From assembly GCA_013331265.1 (NCBI GenBank), contig DUGS01000213.1:1-10739 (forward strand): a stretch of 10,739 nt of DNA, written 5' to 3'. A program made the position numbers and the translations under genes. This DNA comes from Methanosarcina sp. (GTDB lineage Archaea; Halobacteriota; Methanosarcinia; Methanosarcinales; Methanosarcinaceae). The notes under the pieces were generated by a model. The model had not been told where the DNA came from and searched no databases. It saw only the letters and a program-made list of their open reading frames with translations. Below, piece after piece: positions 1 to 6,942 of the stretch; position 1 is the first letter of the stretch; each line of letters begins with the position of its first letter.

Positions 1-112
1 TTGCAGACATCTGCGGAAAGTCAGATTATAAAAAATAACAACATAAAATTTGAGAAAAATGAAGCAAATAAGTCTCTAAATGCTTTCTGTATAAAGTGAA
101 GAAATAATACAC

Positions 113-134
113 AAAAAATAGTATGGACAAAAAA
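113..134 (-). terminator. possible oligo-T terminator after vsr
   Basis: On the minus strand, two T6 tracts (plus-strand A6 at 113-118 and 129-134) lie 30 to 50 bases downstream of the vsr stop codon. Archaeal RNA polymerase commonly terminates at oligo-T tracts without needing a hairpin, so this is a plausible end of the four-gene operon. The surrounding DNA is AT-rich, so T tracts also arise by chance. Confidence 0.3.
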
Positions 135-163
135 TTTATTTTCTGTATAACACGTTACAATTT

Positions 164-559
164 TCAATTCATCGGAGACACTTTCTTGATCTGCTCCGTC
201 AACCGCTTCAACCTTTCCTCTCTCTTAGCCTTACTTTTTATCTCACATTGCCAGATTACAATAACGTTCCAGCCTTCACTCTTTAATTTCTCAATATTTT
301 TTCTGTCCCTAGCCACATTATCCAAAATTTTCTTTTCCCAAAAATCGGCATTCGTTTCAGGAAGTTTGGAAGCTTTACAATCTTCGTGATGATGCCAGAA
401 GCAGCCATGTATGAAAATAACGGTTTTGTATTTGGGGAGAACTAAGTCGGGTTTGCCGGGATATCTTTTGTCATTAATCCGGTATCTGAATCCTTCGGAA
501 AATAAGAATTTCCGGACATGGATTTCGGGTTTTGTTTCCTTTCCTCGGATTTTGGACAT
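164..559 (-). CDS. vsr: Vsr-family very-short-patch-repair / T:G mismatch endonuclease
   Basis: The product matches the Vsr family, whose E. coli member nicks 5' of the T in T:G mismatches left by deamination of 5-methylcytosine. Visible hallmarks, numbered from the first ATG (131 aa), are the TKPE segment with E12, PGKPD with the metal-binding D38, HGCFWHHH at 51-58 with aromatic F54/W55 and catalytic H56, structural zinc ligands C53, H58, C61 and C105 (WQCE), and the N-V-x-R-D-R stretch near 81-86. Adding 13 upstream codons gives D51, H69 and E25, exactly the E. coli numbering. Those codons read DIYSKEKRSKI, the usual family N-terminus, but the only possible start there is ATA at 596-598; 559 is the first ATG. 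The gene is last in the operon with the methylase, ATPase and receiver genes. Context suggests repair of sites modified by the linked methylase, or a role as the nuclease effector. Confidence 0.93.
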   Translation of the reverse strand: MSKIRGKETKPEIHVRKFLFSEGFRYRINDKRYPGKPDLVLPKYKTVIFIHGCFWHHHEDCKASKLPETNADFWEKKILDNVARDRKNIEKLKSEGWNVIVIWQCEIKSKAKREERLKRLTEQIKKVSPMN

Positions 560-595
560 TATTTTACTGCGTTTTTCTTTGGAGTAAATATCCGG

Positions 596-609
596 TATTA
601 GAATCCCTC
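596..609 (-). promoter_or_regulatory. Shine-Dalgarno site and probable ATA start of vsr
   Basis: On the minus strand GAGGG (605-609) is followed after 6 nt by ATA (596-598), in frame with vsr and after an in-frame stop at 611-613. The codons from ATA onward encode IPDIYSKEKRSKI, which fits the conserved Vsr N-terminus. No ATG, GTG or TTG exists in that stretch, and no good Shine-Dalgarno site precedes the ATG at 559. Initiation at ATA is inferred. A recent ATG-to-ATA change that weakens expression would look the same. Confidence 0.5.
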
Positions 610-618
610 TTTATAGTG

Positions 619-2289
619 TTACTTACCTCTCCAGCGCCGCAACCACTCGGATTCGTCTAAACCTATGCGAGAAAGATTTGTGGCGAATTTGTGAACAACT
701 CTTAGTGCGTGTTCGCTCTTCAGTTCTGAGACCCATTTAAAGTCTCTATCTTTTCCTTTAAATATTAATTTTTCATTAGCCCTTATCACTTGATCTGGAT
801 TAATAGGTTCAAATTCAAATAATTTAGATTTATATGGTTCATAATTTATCTTCAATTTTATATATTCTCCATTCTGAATAACGAGATCAAAATTTTCGCC
901 AGCCCCTTCAACTTTTTTGAGTTGTAAAAATGGAAAACTTCTTTTATCCTCTAAACGAACACTATCGCATCTGGGCTGAATGCAAAGCCAAAAACTCCGA
1001 GTATCAGGATCACGGTCCGCGTCCATAACAATTGTACCCAAAGTTAAGATTGGTTTAATCTTTGAAAGCCCATAATTATTTTTTAAAGATGTTAGCATCG
1101 CGAATTTATAATCTAATGTAACAGGATCCTCACTCCCCACACAAAGAGTTTTAGTTAACAATTTATGTCCGCTTTTTGAGAACTTGCCTCTTTTAGTTTT
1201 AGATACCTTTGTCTCAAACCAATTAGAATTTTCAATACCACATTTCTCAAATTCACATATATTATCGGCCTCTAACTCTATAATATCACTATCATTTATC
1301 GCCAATTCAAAAGAGTTACCTTTTTGTTCTTCTCTTTTTATCCATGCTTCAATGGCTTCGAAATTTGCATTTTCGCCTACCTCATAATTTTCAAGAATAG
1401 AATGGAATTCAGAAGTAATAATATCAATAGCATGATTTTTCGCATCATCAGGATTAGGAAGTAAAGCACGGTGAGCTAAATATGGAGGATCGATTTCTTG
1501 ACTTAAATTACTCAAAATAAGAGGTGTATTTCGCCTGAGAACCGCCAGAGATGCAAGAGCAACATTTGAAACAAGGCCTTCAGTCATACCCGCAAATTCT
1601 GAAATAATCCTTTCTGGAAGTTTTTCTTCACTAATAACGTTAAATTCATAATTTGAGTCAATTGAACGTTCATCTTTTTGAAAATTAAGTCCTTCTTTTG
1701 CAAGTAGTAAAATACGTAAATGGCCTAATGTTAGATTCAATCTGTTTTCATCAAACTTGAAATTTGTACTTAAATTTTCTGCCTTTTGTTTGATCTCAGA
1801 GAAAATTCTCTGCAAATCATTTTCACCTGTATAAACTACTATAAGTCTTAAACCTGGACCTTCCTCCAGATCAGACATTATTATTTTACTAATCACTTCT
1901 AGAGTATATTGACCATCGTCATGAATTTGCCAATCTATGATAAAAACATCAGCTCTTTTTGCAACCTCACAGATTCCTCCAAACATCTCGGACTTGTCAT
2001 TAGAGGGTTCTAAAACGGAGCATACTATTCCCTTTGAAGCAAAAGAATCTATGACTTGTTTTGTGTTGAGCAAATTTCCTATTTTCACATTTTTAGACTC
2101 TTTGTCTTTAACCTCAGAAGTTGCGGATTTAATAGTAGATCTACTAGGGACGACCACTTTTTTAGGTTGTTCATTCCTTTGGTTGCCTTTATATCCAGCT
2201 TGATCGTCCACTATGACAACTGTCTGAAGGAATCTTTCAGCAACCCTGACAGAAAGATCCGTAAAACTGCATGAACACCCACTTTCCAT
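619..2289 (-). CDS. receiver (REC) domain protein with unassigned C-terminal region
   Basis: A 556-residue protein with an N-terminal response-regulator-like receiver fold. Strand 1 reads TVVIVDDQ with acidic pair D28/D29. The likely phospho-acceptor is D119 in VFIIDWQIHDDG, and T154 in LIVVYTG takes the usual strand-4 Thr/Ser place. A charged insertion of about 40 residues (31-72) separates strand 1 from the next helix, which is unusual and fits divergent receiver families rather than classic CheY types. Residues from about 230 to 556 match no output domain I recognise: no helix-turn-helix, GGDEF or nuclease motif is evident. The start is firm: ATG overlaps the ATPase stop (TAATG at 2287-2291) and GAGGT lies 6 nt upstream (2296-2300), so translation is probably coupled to the kinase-like ATPase. 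The natural inference is a phosphotransfer or signalling partner of that protein within a defence operon. The output, whether DNA binding, toxicity or Vsr control, is unknown. Confidence 0.88.
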   Translation of the reverse strand: MESGCSCSFTDLSVRVAERFLQTVVIVDDQAGYKGNQRNEQPKKVVVPSRSTIKSATSEVKDKESKNVKIGNLLNTKQVIDSFASKGIVCSVLEPSNDKSEMFGGICEVAKRADVFIIDWQIHDDGQYTLEVISKIIMSDLEEGPGLRLIVVYTGENDLQRIFSEIKQKAENLSTNFKFDENRLNLTLGHLRILLLAKEGLNFQKDERSIDSNYEFNVISEEKLPERIISEFAGMTEGLVSNVALASLAVLRRNTPLILSNLSQEIDPPYLAHRALLPNPDDAKNHAIDIITSEFHSILENYEVGENANFEAIEAWIKREEQKGNSFELAINDSDIIELEADNICEFEKCGIENSNWFETKVSKTKRGKFSKSGHKLLTKTLCVGSEDPVTLDYKFAMLTSLKNNYGLSKIKPILTLGTIVMDADRDPDTRSFWLCIQPRCDSVRLEDKRSFPFLQLKKVEGAGENFDLVIQNGEYIKLKINYEPYKSKLFEFEPINPDQVIRANEKLIFKGKDRDFKWVSELKSEHALRVVHKFATNLSRIGLDESEWLRRWRGK

Positions 2290-5285
2290 TATTTAACCTC
2301 ATTTATTTCATTCTGATTTTGTTCTATACGGAAGGTAACCCCATTTCCCAATTGTGGATCAGTAACATATATGTCATACCCGACTTTTAAGAGGACTTCC
2401 TTAGAAATGTATAAACCCAACCCTCTGCCACCGGGTTTCCTTGAAAAACGGAACTCAAAAATGTTTTCATAATCCTTTTTCGAGATTTCAGGACCGTTAT
2501 TTGAAATAAAATAACCGTTATCATCGGCATCAAGAACTAGATTTCTAGGAATTGAATTATCTTTGAGCCAAAAAATAGCATTATCAAGAATATTTACAAA
2601 CACAGGATAAAATGTAGATGGATAACCAATTATAGTTTTTTCAATGAAAGAAGAAGTAAATTCCAATTCAATTTCATGTCTCTTCAGACGTTCATCAAAT
2701 ACATCTTCTAAAAATGTTTTTATGACGACTCCATTTATTTCAATCTCTTTTCGGTAGAGTCTTCTGTTTAAAGGCGTAAATAGTGTAAGGTAACCGTCTA
2801 AGTGCTCAAAATTAGCTCTCAAATTCTGATATAAAGGTTGCAAATCTTCGTTCAGATCAGCCCATGATTTTAACCTTCTGATGTTTTCCCGAATGGATTT
2901 AACCGTTCCACCAAATTCATGGTGGATTACCCCTACTGCCATTCCAAGTTGAATTAGCTCCAGATCTAAATTTACTTTATCTCTCAAAGCCATTAATTCT
3001 TCTTCTGTAGCTTCTGCCATATCGACAGATGTTATGATATTTCCCGTTTTATCGTATTCCCAAGTGATATTTTTAAGTTGGTTTTTAATGTTTTCAAGTA
3101 TACGTAGTTTGTTTTCTGTGGCCTGAGAAAGTAGTTTATCAACTTCATTCCTTTTCAAAAAAAGTTCTGATTCTGACATTTTGGAAACGTTATTTTGAGA
3201 AAAATCTGTCAAAATTTGCTTTTCTAAATTATTCATCTCAGTTGTGATTTTTTGAATTAGATTAATAATCTCATTAGAAGTGTTGTTAAGCACCTTTTTT
3301 GTATCTGATGCTTCCAAAGTAATTGAATCTCTTGAGTTTTTACACGAGTCTTTAAAAAATCTGTTTAATCTTTCATGTTCATCCACGACTTTAACTTTAG
3401 TCTGTTCTTCATGATTTTTTATAAAAGTTTGAGATATTTTTTCTATTTTTTTGGCAGCAGGGATGAATATTTCTTGATCTAAACGCTGAACTTCATTGTA
3501 ATGAGCTTCCCATCCTTTCTCGACATTCTTTCCTAGTGCAATACCTCTTGGTCTTTGCACATTCAACTTACTACGTAAGTTTTGCAGTCTTTTTCTTGCT
3601 ATTGATTCTATTTCGAGTATTTTTGGACCACTATTTTCAAAATTTCCATTGAGTGAAGATTTTATCCTCTGCTTTTCTGCTTCTAATATTGAATTAACTT
3701 CCTCGTTCAATGCATTTACATCTGCTTTTTTAAAAAATTCATCTATGTCTTTCTCTAACTTATTTCTTTTCAGCTTGTCTTGCTCTTCTTTCTTTTTTCT
3801 AGCTTCATCAAGCCTGTTTAACTCTGCCTTGCGATCGAACCAATATTCGGACTTTTCTCCCCCTTTTCTAAAGAAGTCTGCAGCTAGCTGTATAAAGAAA
3901 TTCGTTAGTATATCTTTGAATTGAGAATAAGCTTTATTTTCCCTAAACCCCTCACGACCAGCTTTTTCTATTAGGTTAGAATTGTCTTTTCGAGAAATCT
4001 CTATATACCCAAGCATCCTTCTAAATGTAAAAAAGTAGTAGGATGCACTTCTGCTTCTTCTATTCTCCATTCCTAAAAAATCGTAATCTGTACCACCATA
4101 AGGCAAAATTCTAATTCCGTCCCTATATATATAAAGTCCGCCTATTTTAGTCAATTTTGGTATAAGTTTGGCGTGCTCTTCAGGTGGAATTTTTGTACTA
4201 TTTACTTCTGCATGAACATACCCCACGTTAATTTTGAATGGACCACATAATGTCTTCATATCCTTTCTGTTATTCCAATTTATAACATGTTCAGTTATTT
4301 TCTCTCCATAGACTATTACAGTACCTTTGAATGTTCCATACTCATCAAAGGATCCCTGAATATGGTGATCTGCCATACTAAATTCATCAGGAGTAAAAAA
4401 TTTATCTTCGGCAATTATGTCATCAAAGTATTCGTCTGTCTTGTGATCTCTGAAACAAACTTTTATTTTTGAGGTAGTCAATTCAGTGTCCATAGTATTT
4501 GTGAAACCGAGTAATGTTTTCTTTAAAGCTGGTGCAGAGTCGTCTTTTTCATCGTCAATTAAAGATTTCAAGATATCATCAGAAGGCAATACAAAGAAAT
4601 GAGTGCCATGCCCCATTCCAGAAATACTGAGCCCCCCAAGGAAATTATAGATTTGATGAAGATCTAATGAAAAATTTCTTAATTGCTCATTTAGCTTCAC
4701 CGAATCCTCATCAGAAATACTCCCTGTTTCTTCCAAGTTCTCAATATTATGAAGTACTTCATCTACCATTTTACTAATATCTGATTCAGTTGGAACCTCA
4801 CCGTTTTTGAATGTACGTATTGGGACTTCGATTTGGTCTAGATCTATCCCTGGAAGCTCAAAAAGACTCCAATTAATAAAAGCTACTACTAAATCGTGTA
4901 ATTTTTCATTTCTCTTTGCACGAGTTAAAACCAGGACTTGAGGGCCGATTGATGCAATTGCCAATCTTCCAATGCCTTTTTCCCCCATTATCGGCCTATC
5001 GGGCTTTTCAGGATCTCTTGGTGGAAGTGTTAATCCTCTTTTATAGCCTAATTTACTTTCAGTACCTAAAGTTAACCATCTGTCTTCAAATTCTTTATTA
5101 GTCATCCCGAGACCATCGTCTCTAAGCACGAACAAACCGTCTGAGCGAAAGTAATCTACCTCTACATGGTCTGCATAAGCATCATGTGCATTCTTAAACA
5201 GCTCGCTGATAGCTGTAGGAATTCCTGCTATCTGCTGTCTGCCTAACATATCTATAGTTCTTGCACGAGCTTTGAATTTAGCCAT
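2289..5285 (-). CDS. dual GHKL ATPase: MORC/Hsp90-like N-terminus, coiled coil, histidine-kinase-like C-terminus
   Basis: A 998-residue, probably cytosolic protein with no membrane segments. The N-terminal GHKL ATPase shows the N-box ISELFKNAHDA (E28, N32, D35), the G1 box DDGLGMT (D57-G58-x-G60), TLGTESK at 72-78, and GEKGIGR (101-107), the pattern of Hsp90/MutL/MORC ATPases. The middle, about 490-770, is rich in Lys/Glu and predicts long coiled coils. From about 782 a second module resembles a histidine kinase: an H-box-like IHHEFGG (H788/H789, E790), an N-box NILDNA (N902), a G1-like segment NNGPEI where Asn replaces the usual Asp, and a G2 loop GGRGLGLYIS (952-961). The start has AGGAGA 6 nt upstream (5292-5297), and the methylase ends 14 bp before it. 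MORC-like ATPases are known companions of restriction-modification operons. The fused kinase core and adjacent receiver gene suggest a DNA-sensing signalling ATPase. Whether H788 or H789 is phosphorylated is untested. Confidence 0.93.
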   Translation of the reverse strand: MAKFKARARTIDMLGRQQIAGIPTAISELFKNAHDAYADHVEVDYFRSDGLFVLRDDGLGMTNKEFEDRWLTLGTESKLGYKRGLTLPPRDPEKPDRPIMGEKGIGRLAIASIGPQVLVLTRAKRNEKLHDLVVAFINWSLFELPGIDLDQIEVPIRTFKNGEVPTESDISKMVDEVLHNIENLEETGSISDEDSVKLNEQLRNFSLDLHQIYNFLGGLSISGMGHGTHFFVLPSDDILKSLIDDEKDDSAPALKKTLLGFTNTMDTELTTSKIKVCFRDHKTDEYFDDIIAEDKFFTPDEFSMADHHIQGSFDEYGTFKGTVIVYGEKITEHVINWNNRKDMKTLCGPFKINVGYVHAEVNSTKIPPEEHAKLIPKLTKIGGLYIYRDGIRILPYGGTDYDFLGMENRRSRSASYYFFTFRRMLGYIEISRKDNSNLIEKAGREGFRENKAYSQFKDILTNFFIQLAADFFRKGGEKSEYWFDRKAELNRLDEARKKKEEQDKLKRNKLEKDIDEFFKKADVNALNEEVNSILEAEKQRIKSSLNGNFENSGPKILEIESIARKRLQNLRSKLNVQRPRGIALGKNVEKGWEAHYNEVQRLDQEIFIPAAKKIEKISQTFIKNHEEQTKVKVVDEHERLNRFFKDSCKNSRDSITLEASDTKKVLNNTSNEIINLIQKITTEMNNLEKQILTDFSQNNVSKMSESELFLKRNEVDKLLSQATENKLRILENIKNQLKNITWEYDKTGNIITSVDMAEATEEELMALRDKVNLDLELIQLGMAVGVIHHEFGGTVKSIRENIRRLKSWADLNEDLQPLYQNLRANFEHLDGYLTLFTPLNRRLYRKEIEINGVVIKTFLEDVFDERLKRHEIELEFTSSFIEKTIIGYPSTFYPVFVNILDNAIFWLKDNSIPRNLVLDADDNGYFISNNGPEISKKDYENIFEFRFSRKPGGRGLGLYISKEVLLKVGYDIYVTDPQLGNGVTFRIEQNQNEINEVK

Positions 5286-5299
5286 GTAATTTCTCCTTT

Positions 5300-6382
5300 T
5301 TAATCCTGAAATTTTTCCTTCATATAGTTCTCTACAATTTCCTTTCCTATTCTTCTTGCAAGCTCGGGTGGCACTGCATTTCCTATTTGTCTGGATATGG
5401 AATCTATGCTTGATCCTATGAACTTGTAGTCCTTTGGAAATGTCTGCAACGTTGCCCCTTCTCTTAATGAAATAGCTCTATCTTCTTCAGGATGTCCGAA
5501 TCTCCCGTTAGAAAGGCTGTGGAATTTTGTTGTAATGGTGGACGCTGGTTTGTCCCAATACATTCTACCGTAAACATTCCTAAAAATATGATCTTTTCCT
5601 TTATATGCATCTATCTGAAGTTCGGGATTATCTTTCCAATTTGAACGATCTCCACCATCTTTGGGAGTTATCCGAATTCTTCTCTTATTTTTTTCGGAAA
5701 GATTTGCTGCCGTATGCATAAAGTCAGAATTATCCCTATGTCCTGCGTCTATAGCCGGAAATCCGTTATGTGTTCCAATAAAATTTCTTAATATTAAGTT
5801 CTCGTCAGGCTCTTCTGCAGGAAGCGTAATCCGGTCCGAAACTCGGCTTGCCATCAACAAATATCTTTCGCGAGTCTGCGGGACACCGTAATTGTTTGCT
5901 TTAATGAAACCATCATCTAACTCGTAAGATTCTTCTCTCAGAAAAGTAATAAATCCTTCCAAAACTTTTTCTTTTTTGTGTTTCTTAAGGCCGGGAACGT
6001 TTTCAACAACCAAGTAACCGGGTTTGAACCATTCTACAAAACGTTGAAACTGCACTAAAAGATCTTTAGTTTCCTTGCTCTTTTCCTTTTCAGTACTTAT
6101 CTTGGTCCAAAACTGACATGGACTGCAAGCTATGAAAATTAAAGAATCATCATTCTTTCGAATATTGGTTACTTCTGCGAGCTCTTCTTCAGTAAGTTCA
6201 TAAATATCTTTTTGAATGTATTTGGTTTCGGGATTGTTAATCGTATAAGTCTCTTTGCATTTGGGATCAATATCAATACCTGCCAGTACTTTGATTCCTG
6301 CCAAAGACATACCGTATGTCATACCTCCGGCACCGCAAAAAAAATCAACTGCTTTTAATTCGTTTTTCTTATTACTTTCCAT
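5300..6382 (-). CDS. C5-cytosine DNA methyltransferase (Dcm family)
   Basis: A 360-residue enzyme predicted to transfer methyl from S-adenosylmethionine to carbon 5 of cytosine in a specific DNA site. The motifs are complete and in order: motif I DFFCGAGG (13-20) for cofactor binding, motif IV SPCQ with catalytic C89, motif VI ENV (127-129), motif VIII QTRER (169-173), and motif X GNAVPP (334-339). The target-recognition region lies between about 185 and 300, and specificity cannot be read from sequence. Motif IV is slightly unusual: PCQ is followed by FWTKIS instead of the frequent FS..G. Length is normal, so the enzyme looks intact. ATG at 6382 has AGGGT 5 nt upstream (6388-6392). It is the first gene of the operon. 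In restriction-modification terms it would protect host DNA, and its product's deamination generates the T:G mismatch that Vsr repairs. Confidence 0.96.
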   Translation of the reverse strand: MESNKKNELKAVDFFCGAGGMTYGMSLAGIKVLAGIDIDPKCKETYTINNPETKYIQKDIYELTEEELAEVTNIRKNDDSLIFIACSPCQFWTKISTEKEKSKETKDLLVQFQRFVEWFKPGYLVVENVPGLKKHKKEKVLEGFITFLREESYELDDGFIKANNYGVPQTRERYLLMASRVSDRITLPAEEPDENLILRNFIGTHNGFPAIDAGHRDNSDFMHTAANLSEKNKRRIRITPKDGGDRSNWKDNPELQIDAYKGKDHIFRNVYGRMYWDKPASTITTKFHSLSNGRFGHPEEDRAISLREGATLQTFPKDYKFIGSSIDSISRQIGNAVPPELARRIGKEIVENYMKEKFQD

Positions 6383-6404
6383 AATTTACCCTGCAAAAAT
6401 TAAA

Positions 6405-6414
6405 CTCATATGAG
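6405..6414. promoter_or_regulatory. palindrome in methylase leader
   Basis: CTCATATGAG is a perfect 10-bp palindrome 22 bp upstream of the methylase start codon. It could be an operator or a site recognised by the methylase for autoregulation, but a single 10-bp palindrome is weak evidence. Confidence 0.25.
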
Positions 6415-6470
6415 CAAGAACATGATCTGTGAGGCTTTCTCAATTTTTAATCAACATTCTTCAAGGTCAC

Positions 6471-6479
6471 TATTAAAAA
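6471..6479 (-). promoter_or_regulatory. candidate TATA box of the defence operon
   Basis: On the minus strand ATTTTTAATA is the most TATA-like element upstream of the methylase, about 90 bases from its ATG. That would give a leader of roughly 60 nt containing the CTCATATGAG palindrome. The match to the archaeal TTTATATA consensus is only partial. Confidence 0.22.
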
Positions 6480-6486
6480 TATTATT

Positions 6487-6516
6487 GAAAAGCTTTTCGA
6501 AAACAACCAAGTTTTC
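6487..6516. repeat. nested inverted repeats upstream of defence operon
   Basis: Three overlapping dyads fall within 30 bp: GAAAAGCTTTTC (6487-6498, perfect), TTTTCGAAAA (6494-6503, perfect), and GAAAAC/GTTTTC arms (6499-6504 and 6511-6516) with a 6-nt loop. They sit just upstream of the candidate operon promoter. They may be protein-binding sites or alternative hairpins. The A/T-only composition of the arms lowers their significance. Confidence 0.4.
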
Positions 6517-6594
6517 ATGGAGAAAATAGACAAACTACTTGGAAGGCTTCAAACAGTTTTCAATGAACGAATCTATAGAATTTACCAAACTTTC

Positions 6595-6811
6595 TCTCCC
6601 CCTTCTCAAACTACACCTTTAAATCCCTCCTCACCCTTTTCTATCCAACAATATAACACTCATAAATTTTCCCCGGTGATCTTTTTATGAATAATAGTCT
6701 GTACAAATATTACCCCGAGGACTTCGGAGAGCTTACTGTCGATGTTTTGCACATGGACATGGTGTTTGATGTCTATGATGACAGGACGAATGTGAAGTCA
6801 GTGCTAAGGGT
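6595..6811 (+). repeat. direct repeat, left copy (aminopeptidase promoter and 5' end)
   Basis: This 217-bp segment matches 10397-10613 in the same orientation with 8 mismatches counted and no gaps, about 96% identity. It carries a TTTAAAT box (6618-6624), the GGTGAT ribosome-binding site, and the first 125 bp of an M1 aminopeptidase reading frame. Similarity drops sharply beyond 6811. Confidence 0.93.
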
Positions 6812-6901
6812 GATAACCTGGGATGAGCACATAGAAAACTGGAATTAAACTCTAGAAAATTTGAGATAAAAGGGAAAGGTTGTGAGCTACAACCAGTTTA
6901 G
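6687..6901 (+). pseudogene. truncated M1 aminopeptidase 5' fragment
   Basis: From ATG at 6687 the frame begins MNNSLYKYYPEDFGELTV, nearly the same as the aminopeptidase that starts at 10489, and stops after 53 codons at 6846-6848. Compared with the intact copy there is a one-base loss near 6831. Shifting frame there continues the resemblance (ELNSRKFEIKG against ELNCKDLEIRA) until a TAG at 6899-6901. Nothing of the catalytic metallopeptidase domain, with its HEXXH motif, follows, because the next gene is on the other strand. The first 125 coding bases are almost identical to the intact copy while the rest is only roughly two-thirds identical, so it looks like a paralogue fragment with a converted or recombined 5' end. 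It retains a promoter and ribosome-binding site, so a 53-residue peptide could still be made. Confidence 0.8.
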
Positions 6902-6915
6902 AACATTATAAATAA

Positions 6916-6927
6916 GTGTAGCTACAC
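6916..6927. other. 12-bp perfect palindrome downstream of surface-protein gene
   Basis: GTGTAGCTACAC is a perfect 12-bp palindrome 15 bp beyond the stop of the large PGF-CTERM gene and just after the aminopeptidase fragment. It could be a protein-binding site or a convergent-transcription boundary. A loop-less palindrome with no T tract is not a convincing terminator. Confidence 0.25.
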
Positions 6928-6942
6928 ATCCTTTAGCTTATC

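Noticed and set aside
3..14. GCAGA/TCTGC inverted repeat at the left edge
   Set aside because: A five-base stem at the window boundary has no T tract or gene context to support a terminator or attachment site.
164..6382. Assignment to a defined two-component defence system such as Detocs or to DISARM
   Set aside because: No nucleoside-phosphorylase-like effector, helicase or phospholipase-D nuclease is present, and the ATPase architecture differs. Only the general themes of kinase/receiver signalling and methylase-linked defence are shared.
6517..6690. 57-codon plus-strand frame beginning MEKIDKLLGRLQTVF, open upstream to a TAA near 6448
   Set aside because: It has no ribosome-binding site, runs straight through the aminopeptidase promoter repeat, and its second half is simply translated leader DNA. 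It may be the tail of a lost gene, but nothing confirms it.
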